From assembly GCA_964620915.1 (NCBI GenBank), contig CAZUKP010000001.1, positions 1 through 64,000 of the forward strand: a DNA stretch of 64,000 nucleotides, in the 5' to 3' direction. Shown piece after piece: positions 52,095 to 60,617 of this stretch. Each line of letters begins with the position of its first letter. The first letter of the stretch is position 1. The translations under genes were made by a program, and so were the position numbers. A model generated the notes under the pieces. The model ran no database searches, was not told the origin of the DNA, and saw only the letters and a list, made by a program, of their open reading frames with translations. Source of the stretch: Hyphomicrobium_A sp964620915. GTDB lineage: Bacteria; Pseudomonadota; Alphaproteobacteria; Rhizobiales; Hyphomicrobiaceae.

Positions 52095-53240
52095 CTAGCC
52101 GGCACGCGCCCTCTGGTGTTGAGGTAAGTGTGCTGCCGCGCGACATAGCTCGCGGGCTTTCGCGAGAGCTGCGTCCTTGGTTTCGAACTCGCCGATGCGC
52201 GCGCTCCCTGGCGCGTAGGTTCTCACGTAGTTCTCCAGCATTGAATGCTCAAAGCCTTCCAATATGGTGAGCGCAGTGAGGTGGATTTCGTTGCCGGCTT
52301 GCGAGCGTAGCAGCAGCGTTTTCTGGCCGCCGTAGCTTGCCGTCAGCACTTTGCACCCAGACCCCGCGTTGGTTGGCGCACGAGCGGCCGCAGCTGCCCT
52401 GGTGGGCGCTGGGGTGGGCTGTGGTGCAACGAGGACCTCGTTTGCCTTGGCAGAGGCCGCACCAAATCCGTAGGCCTGTTCTTGGGGGGGCCGCTTGTGT
52501 GAGGGGGGCGCCTTGCGTGACGCCTTCACGGGCAGCGGCGGTGGCGCGACGAACCCTGCGGTTTTTATCGAGGTGCCCCCCTGCCAGTCCTTGTCAGCCA
52601 TTCCCGAGCAGTAGGCAGAGCGAAAACTCTTTGCGACCCATTCGATTGAGCGTCCATAGCGCTTGTCGGCGGCCCAGCGGCCCGCCAGGTCGCCGAATTT
52701 CATGGGATGGTGCCCACCGCGCTCCGTGGCCGAGAGGATGTGATCCTGCTTCAGGCGCGTGCGGTGACCCACCGGCTCGGGGATACGTTCGCCCGAATAA
52801 ACGACAAGATGCTGGATTTGAGCGAGCACGCCGGTACTGACATCGGGATAGCGATCGCCGGGGACGCCGCCGCCCGTTGTGCCGAGACCCGCAAAGTTGT
52901 TCTGGCGCGGATCGACATCGCCCCACTTCCCGTTCCCGCGGCGATAGCTCAGGAAATTCGTTTCGAGCGCCATCTGAAAGAAGGCGTAGTCCCACCTGAC
53001 CCGCCACGCTTCACCATGGTGCTTGTACCAAGCGGCGATGTCCTCAAAACTCGGATCGAGGCGGCGATTGCGCTTCTTCAAGAACGCCATCAACCGCTCC
53101 GGGGTCACACAGGCCGGAACCAAATTAAGTTGGGAGGTGCGTATCTCTGGCGTCGCTGCGCGAACGCTTGCTGCTGGTAGCGCGATAGAGAACGCCACGA
53201 AGGACAACCACAGCGCCAGGACTGTGGTGCTATAGCGCAT
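52095..53240 (-). CDS. Glucosaminidase-like (GH73-type) secreted protein with C-terminal Cys module
   Basis: A 381-residue protein from ATG 53240, the start giving a signal peptide (TTVLALWLSFVAFSIALPAAS). The first domain, about residues 43-225, resembles bacterial beta-N-acetylglucosaminidase domains: WDYAFFQMALETNF with a candidate catalytic Glu, then QNNFAGLGTTGGG. A Pro/Ala-rich linker follows. About residues 295-366 form a module bounded by Cys (GCKVLTASYGGQKTLLLR ... ARELC) shared with the next gene. It is a tandem paralogue of 53357-54658. Probable role: cutting peptidoglycan glycan strands. Confidence 0.87.
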   Translation of the reverse strand: MRYSTTVLALWLSFVAFSIALPAASVRAATPEIRTSQLNLVPACVTPERLMAFLKKRNRRLDPSFEDIAAWYKHHGEAWRVRWDYAFFQMALETNFLSYRRGNGKWGDVDPRQNNFAGLGTTGGGVPGDRYPDVSTGVLAQIQHLVVYSGERIPEPVGHRTRLKQDHILSATERGGHHPMKFGDLAGRWAADKRYGRSIEWVAKSFRSAYCSGMADKDWQGGTSIKTAGFVAPPPLPVKASRKAPPSHKRPPQEQAYGFGAASAKANEVLVAPQPTPAPTRAAAAARAPTNAGSGCKVLTASYGGQKTLLLRSQAGNEIHLTALTILEGFEHSMLENYVRTYAPGSARIGEFETKDAALAKARELCRAAAHLPQHQRARAG

Positions 53241-53356
53241 CGAGCCGCGCGCGCGCTTTTCAGCCTTTGCCGTCTCGATCAACACTCTCGGTACTCGCAC
53301 CAGCGTTTGCGATGGCAGCATGCTGCGTCGACGTGGGATCTATCTGCCCGTCGTCT

Positions 53357-54658
53357 TTAGCCTTCGGGGCAAAGCTCGAACGCTCTGTCCAGAGCTCCGG
53401 CGGGCGTGGGAAATTCCGCGATCTGTTCTCCGCCCTTGGCGTACGCAGAGATATAGGCGTCAACCTCACGCCTCTTCGTATTCTCATGCACGTCGAGAAC
53501 GGTGTAGTTGGTCGCTTCGTCAGTCGACACCTTGATAATGATGCCGCGTTGGCCGCCGTAGCTGGCGGTCCACACCTTGCACTTGCCAGGTTCGGTCGTG
53601 TTGGCCGTTGGGGCCTTGAGTTGGGTCGCAGCACCACCGGCTGCGGCTACCTGGAATTTGGCGGCCATTTCTTCAGCCTTCACGGACTGTGTTTTGGACG
53701 TACTCGGCGCTGCCGTGTCCATCTTTTTGGTGGGGTTGAGTAGCGTGACGGCAGGTCCCGGTTCGCTCTTGCTGGCCGACGTCGCAGCAGCTGATTTGGC
53801 TGCCTCGGCGACCTTGCTGAGCGAGCTTGCGCCAAGACTAGCAAGTGGTGGGTTCTCGGCGCGTTCGTTCTCGATTGCGCGGTTGGCGATCTCAGCGCCT
53901 TTTCCGGTCGTGGTTCCTGTTAGAGCATCCGCTGCCGGTGGCTTCGTTTCCGGCAGGCTTGGCGTCACGGCAGCGACTTGCTGGGCGGGGGCACCTTGGC
54001 GACCCTTGCGAGCCTCTTGCACGAGTTCCGGTCTGGGATCGGGCGCGTTGCAAAGACCATCATAAAAATCAGAGCTGATCTCACTGATAAAATAGGAGTA
54101 TTTGCGCGAGCCGGGTGCCCATTGCTCTGCGAGGCGATCGAAGGTCATCGGGCCCTGGATCCCACTTTGCCAATCGTCAAGAACACGCCATTCCTGAACT
54201 TTGCGCGTGCGCTCGGCCACAGGGTCGGCGACGTGCTTGCCGGCATAGAGCTGGAGATGCTGAAGGTGGGCTTTTACGCCCGTTGAGATGTTGGGAAAGC
54301 TTTCGCCACGTGCGCCACCGCCGGTCGCGCCGAGTCCTGCAAAATTGTTCTGGCTTGCGCGCACATCGCCGGAGAATTTGAGGTTGCCCGTTTCCAGAAG
54401 CATCTGGAAGAAGGCCAGATCCCAGCGAATGCCCATCTCCTCGCCGTGGCGCATGTATTCGGTGGCGACACCATCAAACCGCGGGTCCAGTCGGGAGTTG
54501 CGCTCGTTCAGGTAGGACATCAGCCGCCCGGGCGTGGCACAGGCAGGAACCTTGTTGCCGTTATCGGTCATGACCGCGGGGAGTTCGGCTGCGTGTGCTG
54601 GAATGGCGGCGGTTACGAAAGCAAAAGCAAATGATGCTCCCAGGCGCTTCATAGTCAT
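53357..54658 (-). CDS. Glucosaminidase-like secreted protein, first of tandem pair
   Basis: A 433-residue product with signal peptide (LGASFAFAFVTAAIPAHAAE). The N-terminal domain parallels its neighbour: VPACATPGRLMSYLNERNSRLDPRF, RWDLAFFQMLLETGNLKF and QNNFAGLGATGGG. The Glu in LLET is the likely catalytic residue. A long Ala/Ser/Thr linker holds about 130 residues. The C-terminal module from about 356 (KCKVWTASYGGQRGIIIK to FELC) is shared with the neighbour. Starts at 54658 or 54652. It probably acts on the cell wall. Confidence 0.88.
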   Translation of the reverse strand: MTMKRLGASFAFAFVTAAIPAHAAELPAVMTDNGNKVPACATPGRLMSYLNERNSRLDPRFDGVATEYMRHGEEMGIRWDLAFFQMLLETGNLKFSGDVRASQNNFAGLGATGGGARGESFPNISTGVKAHLQHLQLYAGKHVADPVAERTRKVQEWRVLDDWQSGIQGPMTFDRLAEQWAPGSRKYSYFISEISSDFYDGLCNAPDPRPELVQEARKGRQGAPAQQVAAVTPSLPETKPPAADALTGTTTGKGAEIANRAIENERAENPPLASLGASSLSKVAEAAKSAAATSASKSEPGPAVTLLNPTKKMDTAAPSTSKTQSVKAEEMAAKFQVAAAGGAATQLKAPTANTTEPGKCKVWTASYGGQRGIIIKVSTDEATNYTVLDVHENTKRREVDAYISAYAKGGEQIAEFPTPAGALDRAFELCPEG

Positions 54659-54869
54659 GGCGATACCCGTGTTTCAACGCGGCACAGTGGGCCTACAAAA
54701 CCTGGATTTGTTATTAAACCCGTAACGTTAACGGCTCGTTTAAGAGGTTTTGGGCGTCCGCTCCCAACATGCGCACTATTAGGGCACTAGTTGGGGCATT
54801 GGAGGGTCGAAATGTGGCAGACCCCAGCCATGGGGCTCTTGCGGTCTGCACATTCATCTAACGAGAAGC

Positions 54870-55634
54870 TCACGATGCGTTGGGGCCACCGCCACGGATG
54901 AGATGCTGCCCCCCGTCCAGTGCGATCATCTGGCCAGTGATCGACGGCGTATCGAGAATGAAGCGAACGGTAGAAGCGATCTCCTCAAGCGTCGGGCCGC
55001 GCTCTAACAAAGTCGAGTGCTTCTCTCTCTCGAACTCTTCCTCCGTTTGATGAATGCTCTTGAGCACGGGACCGGGTCCGATGGCATTGACGCGAATCTT
55101 TGGTGCAAGCGCTTGCGCCATCATCTGCGTCGCGGCCCAAAGCCCTGCTTTCGAGATTGTGTAGGAAAAGAAGTCGGGGGTGAGCCGCCAGACTCGCTGA
55201 TCGATAATATTGATAACGTTGCCATCGATATGTTTGGGCAGGTTTTGCAGCATCGACTGCGCCAACAGGACCGGCGCTTTTAGGTTGATGTCCAGGTGCA
55301 TGTCCCAACTTTCGGAAGTCGCCGTCGCAATGGTGTCGAGGCGGAATTCCGAGGCGTTGTTGATGAGGCAGGTCGGCGGCCCGAGCAGCTCGGCGCAGCG
55401 CGGGATGAGTGAAAAAACCTCTTCGGTTTGGGCAAGGTGCCCACAGATCGTTGCGGCCGTTCCGCCGGCGGCACGGATTTCCTCAGCCAGAATCTCAGCT
55501 TCCTCACGCGAGCGCCGATAGTGCACGGCAATCCGCCAGCCGCGCGAGGCAAGATCGAGCGCAATCGATCGCCCAATACGTCGCGCGGCACCTGTAATCA
55601 GCGCCGTATTGAGGGGGGCGGAGGGTTGCGACAT
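54870..55634 (-). CDS. SDR oxidoreductase, pteridine reductase / FolM-like
   Basis: A 254-residue short-chain dehydrogenase. The cofactor motif reads TGAARRIGRSIAL; the third Gly of the usual TGxxxGIG is Arg, which marks PTR1/FolM-type NADPH reductases. NNASEF follows and the active site is YTISKAG. ATG 55634 (MSQPSAPLN) is chosen over the longer frame because the TG motif then lies at its usual place. It may reduce dihydrobiopterin or dihydrofolate, but no folate genes are adjacent. It is convergent with nothing; 211 bases of gap follow it. Confidence 0.88.
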   Translation of the reverse strand: MSQPSAPLNTALITGAARRIGRSIALDLASRGWRIAVHYRRSREEAEILAEEIRAAGGTAATICGHLAQTEEVFSLIPRCAELLGPPTCLINNASEFRLDTIATATSESWDMHLDINLKAPVLLAQSMLQNLPKHIDGNVINIIDQRVWRLTPDFFSYTISKAGLWAATQMMAQALAPKIRVNAIGPGPVLKSIHQTEEEFEREKHSTLLERGPTLEEIASTVRFILDTPSITGQMIALDGGQHLIRGGGPNAS

Positions 55635-56037
55635 GTCCTGGACCTTCGAACGAACGTTCTTGGCCCATGCTGGGCCTCGCAAAATATCATCGCAAGCGAG
55701 TCTCAACTGACGCGAGTCTTTGGGCAAACACCGCAAGGGGTTGTAGGGCGGAAAAGCTGCCCACTCGTTGTGCAGATTCGCAGATTTGGGGATGTGGGCG
55801 GATCAAAATCTGCTCTCCAGAAGTGCGCCAAATGTCCAAATTTTAGACAGGTTTTCCCGTGAGTTGCAGGTATGTGACAGGGGGGTCGCTGATACCACTA
55901 CTACGACACATTGATGCTTGTGGTGGCCGTGAATAGGGGCTTTTCTGCCGTCAGAAGCGTTCGAGAATACGCCGTTGTGTGCGGCTGAAATCGGGATCGA
56001 CGCTTTAATGGTCGAACCAACGGGGGTGTAATCCATC
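55635..56037. other. 403-base intergenic region upstream of the first TorF-type gene
   Basis: Divergent region between the SDR gene and the first porin gene. No convincing gene; the open frames here have no ribosome site or family marks. The end of the region carries GGGGGTGTAATCC, a plausible ribosome site before ATG 56038. The rest presumably holds promoters. Confidence 0.4.
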
Positions 56038-56817
56038 ATGGCCAGATCTCGGAAACTTGTTTCCATTTGTGCCGCTGCAGGCGGTCTACTTATGTCGTGC
56101 TCCGGTGCGGCTTTTGCTGACGGGTATGAGTCATACGCGCCTCCGCCGCCTCCTCCTGCCGAGGAAGCTCGGAAGTTCACTTACTCCTTCAGTTTGACGG
56201 GCACGTCTGACTACGTGTTCCGCGGCATTTCGCAGACGGACAACGATCCCACAATCCAGGGTGCGTTCGACATCGGGTATGGGATGTTCTACGCGGGTGT
56301 CTGGGCGAGCGGCGTCGATTTCGGCGACGATGCCACCATGGAGGCCGACTGGTATGCCGGCATCAAGCCAAAGTTCGGGAACTTCGAGTTTGACTTCGGC
56401 GTGATTGCCTACACGTATCCTGGCGCACAAGGCTATGACCTCGTCGATCTCTTCGAATACAAGGTTGGCGTGAGCACGTCTGTTTCTGGGTTCAGCGTCG
56501 GCGCGACAGCGTATCTGCATCCGGAATACAGCGATGAAGAATACTACGTTTATGAAGGCAGCCTCGGTTACGAATTCAAAGAGGTTCACGGTATCACGCC
56601 AAGCATTGACGGCCTCGTGGGCTACTATGATGCAGTCAACACGATTTTGGCTCCCGGCAACCAGGATTACACCTACTGGAATGCCGGTCTTGGTTTGGCT
56701 GTCGGTGGCATCGGCCTCGACTTCCGCTATTGGGATACCGACATTTCAAAGGGCTTGTGTGGGTCCAACCTTTGCGATCAGAAGTTCGTCTTCTCCGCAA
56801 CCGTGTCGGTTCCATAA
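56038..56817 (+). CDS. TorF family putative porin, first copy
   Basis: A 259-residue outer-membrane protein. Signal peptide (LVSICAAAGGLLMSCSGAAFADG), short Pro-rich segment (YESYAPPPPPPAEE), then the TorF/Gcw_chp barrel: SLTGTSDYVFRGISQTDNDPTIQG, WYAGIKPKFGNFEFDFG, YWNAGLGLAVGGIGLDFRYWDTDI and a C-terminal NLCDQKFVFSATVSVP. It probably forms a beta-barrel of unknown permeability. A terminator follows, separating it from its paralogue. Confidence 0.9.
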   Translation: MARSRKLVSICAAAGGLLMSCSGAAFADGYESYAPPPPPPAEEARKFTYSFSLTGTSDYVFRGISQTDNDPTIQGAFDIGYGMFYAGVWASGVDFGDDATMEADWYAGIKPKFGNFEFDFGVIAYTYPGAQGYDLVDLFEYKVGVSTSVSGFSVGATAYLHPEYSDEEYYVYEGSLGYEFKEVHGITPSIDGLVGYYDAVNTILAPGNQDYTYWNAGLGLAVGGIGLDFRYWDTDISKGLCGSNLCDQKFVFSATVSVP

Positions 56818-56847
56818 ATCTCAGTCTCTCAGGACTGCCTAAGATTG

Positions 56848-56874
56848 ATCGGGGCTGCCGTTGGCAGCCCCGAT
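56848..56874 (+). terminator. Hairpin terminator between the two TorF-type genes
   Basis: Perfect twelve-base stem ATCGGGGCTGCC (56848-56859) with GGCAGCCCCGAT (56863-56874) and a three-base loop, followed by a T-rich stretch (TTTCTGTTG). It lies 30 bases after the first porin's stop. Confidence 0.88.
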
Positions 56875-57072
56875 TTCTGTTGTCGGCACCACTGAGATCT
56901 AGCATTCCACCGTTCTGTTGCGCTAAAGCCACGCAGGTGCGCACACATTCGATTGGGCTGCACTCTGCGCTTGTATCGCAGCCATTTCTGGGGCCTTTTT
57001 CTAAAGAATAGGCCGCGACTCGCAATTGGTGAGGCGCGTGGCAGTCGTTGTCCGACAGGGGGGCTTCCTTTC

Positions 57073-57927
57073 ATGATGCCTAAGATGCGCAAGCTCGTTT
57101 CCGCTCTTGGTGCTGGCGTTGCGCTGGTCGCCGTTTCGGGCGCCGCTTCCGCGGACGGGTATGAGGCATACGCACCTCCGCCGCCCCCTGCCGAAGAGGG
57201 CCGCAAGTTCTCGATGTCGTTCGGCTTGACCGGGACATCGGACTACGTGTTCCGCGGCGTGTCGCAGACACTGAACGACCCGACGATCCAAGGCAGCATC
57301 GATGCCGAGTACGGCATGTTCTATGCCGGTGCTTGGGCTTCCGGCCTGGATTTTGGAGGTACTGTGGCTCCTGGTGATGGCTTCGATGCCCAAGTCGAAA
57401 TCGATTACTACGCCGGGATCAAGCCAACCTGGAATTCGCCCTTCGGCAAAATGGATCTCGATTTTGGGGTCATCTACTACACGTACCCGGGCGCCAACGA
57501 CTTCCAAGCCGAGTACGACTATATCGAGTTCAAGGCTGGCTATAGCTGGTCGGTTTGGCACCCGAACCTGACGACGGGCACGGTCCTGTACTACTCTCCC
57601 GATTATTTTGGCGAGACCGGAGGCGTGTGGACGTTTGAGAGCACTGCGGCCTGGAAGATCGGCGATTTTCATGGGATCACCCCGTCCATTACCGGCGTTT
57701 GGGGCACCCAATACGGCGACAACAGCGAAGGCTACAGTGTCAACGGATCACTCGAGGACCACTATCAGTATTGGAACGCCGGTCTCGAAGTGGGGATCGA
57801 AAATATCACGTTGGATTTCCGTTACTGGGATACGGATATTGGCTTCGCGAATGGTGGCTCCGTCTGCGGTGCGACGAACCTCTGTGATACGCGCTTCGTC
57901 TTTTCGGCATCCATCTCTGTCCCCTGA
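57073..57927 (+). CDS. TorF family putative porin, second copy
   Basis: A 284-residue paralogue of the preceding porin. Signal peptide (LVSALGAGVALVAVSGAASADG), then GYEAYAPPPPPAEEGRKF almost as in copy one. Shared barrel marks: GTSDYVFRGVSQTLNDPTIQGS, YYAGIKPTW, YWNAGLEVGIENITLDFRYWDTDI, NLCDTRFVFSASISVP. It has extra loop residues (about 95-105 and 195-215). ATG 57073 is chosen; the longer frame lacks a signal peptide. Each copy has its own upstream region, so they may answer to different cues. Confidence 0.9.
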   Translation: MMPKMRKLVSALGAGVALVAVSGAASADGYEAYAPPPPPAEEGRKFSMSFGLTGTSDYVFRGVSQTLNDPTIQGSIDAEYGMFYAGAWASGLDFGGTVAPGDGFDAQVEIDYYAGIKPTWNSPFGKMDLDFGVIYYTYPGANDFQAEYDYIEFKAGYSWSVWHPNLTTGTVLYYSPDYFGETGGVWTFESTAAWKIGDFHGITPSITGVWGTQYGDNSEGYSVNGSLEDHYQYWNAGLEVGIENITLDFRYWDTDIGFANGGSVCGATNLCDTRFVFSASISVP

Positions 57928-58471
57928 TTTAACGCACTAAATGACCCGGACCACCTGCTGCTTCGGTCGAGACCGTGGCTGTCGTGGCGTGTGGTCGTTT
58001 CCCCCTAGTGAACGCATGCATTAGGACGACTGGCGCCCCATCAGGCCGCCTTCTGTTTCTTCCTGGCAAGCAAGGATTGTCATAATCCTGAGGCGCGGTG
58101 GCCGCCGGCCTGGCTACATACGGCTGTCATATCCTTCGGCTATCGGTACGCGCGCGGATCAACAGAATTGATCGCCCGCAATTCCGCTTTCTTCCGCAGC
58201 GGCGGTACTGGGCGGTCAGGTCGCAGGACGCGCCAATTGCCCTCTTAGGTGCGTTCCGCGGGGCCAGAGGCCAGCTATGCGGCGCCCGACGGGCAACCCC
58301 GCTGCCGAAGGTGACGTGAGCTGGCCTCATTTCCGTTCCCCAATCGTGCACCCGCTTCGTTGGTCCACACCCAACTGTCTTGCATTGTCCCCAACTCACC
58401 GTGCCGATCTCTTGCCGTGATCCAGCGAACCAACCAATAAGAGTGAGAACGTTCCTTCAGGTGGGCGCGCC
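57928..58471. other. 544-base region without recognised gene
   Basis: No open frame here has a ribosome site or family resemblance; a 90-codon minus-strand frame (58127-58399) has Arg/Cys-rich, unlikely composition. A short palindrome GCCCGACGGGC lies at 58284-58294. No tRNA or known small-RNA fold was recognised by eye. The sequence after 58450 (AGGTGGG) supplies the ribosome site of the next gene. Confidence 0.4.
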
Positions 58472-59224
58472 TTGATACTGATCATCGCAGGCATGGTTGC
58501 ACTGACTGTGACGGCCGCCTTCTGGCTTGCCTCGCAACCGCCCGACAACAACGTTGTGCTCGACGTCGTTCCAGACGAGCCGTGTGCGTTCGGGCGCAGC
58601 ATGGCATGGCTTGCCATTCGCAGCGCCAATCGCGACGCTGTCATTGAAGCTCTGGGTGTAATCGATCCAATTCCGTGCAACTGGAATTCGGGGATCGGCA
58701 GTGTCTATGACGAGGAACTCGGAGTTGCGCACGTTTTCATCACGCCGCCGGTCAAGGGCTGGACGTTTGTCGTCGGCTTGCCATTGCCGCATCCGGTGGG
58801 GTCAGGGTTCGTGGACAAGTGCACGCCCATGCTTGTCGATCTCGGGGGACGGTTTCGCGAAGTCCAGTACTTCTTCAGCTACCCGCTAATTGATTTCTAC
58901 GCCTGGGCCCGTGTTCGCGGTCAGCGAATTTCGCGCGCGTTCGCCACAACCGACGAGGGGGTCATCTGGAAGAAGGGGCGGACCAGCAAGGAAGAGAATG
59001 CAATTGGCCTAAAGGCCTTTGAACTGCGCGGGGTGCGTGGTCGCCAGGGTGATGCTGGGGGTGAAATGATACTCCACCCCACCGAGGATCACGTGATGCA
59101 GTTGGCGGCGCGGTGGAGTCTCGACCCCACGCAGCTCGAGTCCCAGTCCGCTCCGGCCGTACTTGGTTGCATCGCCGTTGCTCCAGCTGCATGGCGGCCT
59201 GAACGGATCCGCAAAGTCGCATAG
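58472..59224 (+). CDS. Hypothetical membrane-anchored protein
   Basis: A 250-residue product beginning at TTG 58472 behind AGGTGGG with six bases between; ATG 58493 is the alternative. One N-terminal helix (ILIIAGMVALTVTAAFWLA), then a soluble domain with several Cys (DEPCAFGRS, IPCNWNSG, DKCTPM) and an aromatic strand series: AHVFITPPVKGWTFVVGLPLP, QYFFSYPLIDFYAWARVRG. No family recognised. It stands alone between unrelated genes. Confidence 0.7.
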   Translation: MILIIAGMVALTVTAAFWLASQPPDNNVVLDVVPDEPCAFGRSMAWLAIRSANRDAVIEALGVIDPIPCNWNSGIGSVYDEELGVAHVFITPPVKGWTFVVGLPLPHPVGSGFVDKCTPMLVDLGGRFREVQYFFSYPLIDFYAWARVRGQRISRAFATTDEGVIWKKGRTSKEENAIGLKAFELRGVRGRQGDAGGEMILHPTEDHVMQLAARWSLDPTQLESQSAPAVLGCIAVAPAAWRPERIRKVA

Positions 59225-59299
59225 GGGGCCCGCAAACGGCTTCCTTCCACAGGCGCTGGGTTACACCACCAAGCAGTGTCGCTGCCGGCCCTGTGCGTC

Positions 59300-59773
59300 T
59301 CAGGCGGCGCGCTTTGCAAGAACGGGCTGAGTTGGCCGTGCCGCCACAATACTAATGATAACGGCAGAGTCTCTGCGGCCTGGCTTGATGATCCGTGTCA
59401 TCGGCTTTGCCGACGCCAGCCGGGTGGGGCTCCGGACATAAGTTGACGTTCCAGCGGCAATCGGGATCGCGCGTCCGGGGGTTGCAAGGAAATTGCGCCG
59501 CGCAGGTTTGCGCGCACTCGCGACATTCAGCTTCGATACGGCGGCGAGGCGGGCTGCAAGAGCGAACGTGTTAGCGCGCTCGATCGTTCTTTCAGACGCT
59601 GAGATTGAAGACGCAGGTGCAGGAACCGCTCCGGCGCACTCGATCTTGACCTCAACCGGTTTGGATGCCGTAGCATCGCGGCCGGCGGGCAGCACGATGT
59701 GCGGTTCCGCGATAAACAGTGACTTGAGGACGCGCAATACGCGAACTCGAAGACTCGGATGAGCAACAGACAT
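59300..59773 (-). CDS. Doubtful hypothetical protein
   Basis: A 157-codon frame with a moderate ribosome site (GTGAAG) before ATG 59773. The product is rich in Ala, Arg and Pro with no predicted domain or helix, so it may be a chance frame. Listed because no other gene covers the region and the start is acceptable. If real, it is a basic, disordered protein. Confidence 0.35.
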   Translation of the reverse strand: MSVAHPSLRVRVLRVLKSLFIAEPHIVLPAGRDATASKPVEVKIECAGAVPAPASSISASERTIERANTFALAARLAAVSKLNVASARKPARRNFLATPGRAIPIAAGTSTYVRSPTRLASAKPMTRIIKPGRRDSAVIISIVAARPTQPVLAKRAA

Positions 59774-59961
59774 GACACTTCACCATTTGTGCAGGCACTA
59801 ACTGACTGCCGAAACACTTGCACGGTGTTGGTAAAGGAGAGGCTAACGTTAGTCGTTCTTCGGGACATTCATTTCTGAAATCTGACCGTTTTCGTGTCGC
59901 GCTGCACAAGTGACACCCCTGGTTGTCGCCGGGGTAACGTGCGGCAGTACGAATGAGCCGG

Positions 59962-60486
59962 TTATTCTATGGGGTTGGCGGCAGGAAACTTTGCTTGCGC
60001 TTCTTCGATCTCGGCCAAGTCTTCGCGGTGACCCTGCGAGTCGAGGCGCAGGACCAACTCGTTGCTCGGGCAAGGATGTACAACGATACTGTTTGTCAGC
60101 CGATCAAGGGCGACTGAGGTGCAGGTGCCGGGATCAAGGCGAACCGTGCCTGCGCCTTGGGCGGCTTCGTCGATTGTCGCTGCAATGGCGCGCGCAATGG
60201 TGGTGCCCCCGCCGCGCGGGGCATTCGCATTCCACACCACATTGGAAACAAAGGTCCAAAACCCCATGGCGTGCCAGAAAAGCGCCCCGGTTAAGAACCC
60301 CAGGCTGCCCCAGACGATCGCGGTGCGGGTGTGGCGTGCGCGTAGTGGCGCTGGCCGTCTTGGCTCTCTCATACGAAGCGGAGGCGCAAGCGGCTCGACC
60401 TTCCAATGGTCCAACCGGGCTGCCCGTTTTTCCCGCTCCAACGTCTCTGGCTGCATTCTGCCGACCCCGCTTTCGGCCTGAATCAC
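59962..60486 (-). CDS. Hypothetical single-pass membrane protein
   Basis: A 174-residue product (or 164 from an ATG at 60456). A basic, Pro-rich N-terminal part is followed by one helix (about 55-80, TAIVWGSLGFLTGALFWHAMGFWTFVSNVVW). The C-terminal domain contains Cys-126 and Cys-142 in TCTSVALDRLTNSIVVHPCPSNELVLRL. The family is not recognised. It precedes RNase T2 on the same strand only after it in reading order (RNase T2 first), 131 bases apart. Confidence 0.6.
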   Translation of the reverse strand: MIQAESGVGRMQPETLEREKRAARLDHWKVEPLAPPLRMREPRRPAPLRARHTRTAIVWGSLGFLTGALFWHAMGFWTFVSNVVWNANAPRGGGTTIARAIAATIDEAAQGAGTVRLDPGTCTSVALDRLTNSIVVHPCPSNELVLRLDSQGHREDLAEIEEAQAKFPAANPIE

Positions 60487-60617
60487 TTGACTAGTGTGCG
60501 GACGTGCAGGCCGAGCGGCAAGGCAACATTTGGGCAGGCTGTCTATTGGGCAGGGATATCCACAAGGATAACCTGCGCGCCGCGCCGAACCTTCCGATCG
60601 GAAAACCCAAGCCCTGC

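Noticed and set aside
55428..55862. Plus-strand 144-codon frame
   Set aside because: Mostly antisense to the SDR gene, without ribosome site or domain.
58127..58399. Minus-strand frame of 90 codons
   Set aside because: Arg/Cys-rich composition, no ribosome site, no family resemblance; probably chance.
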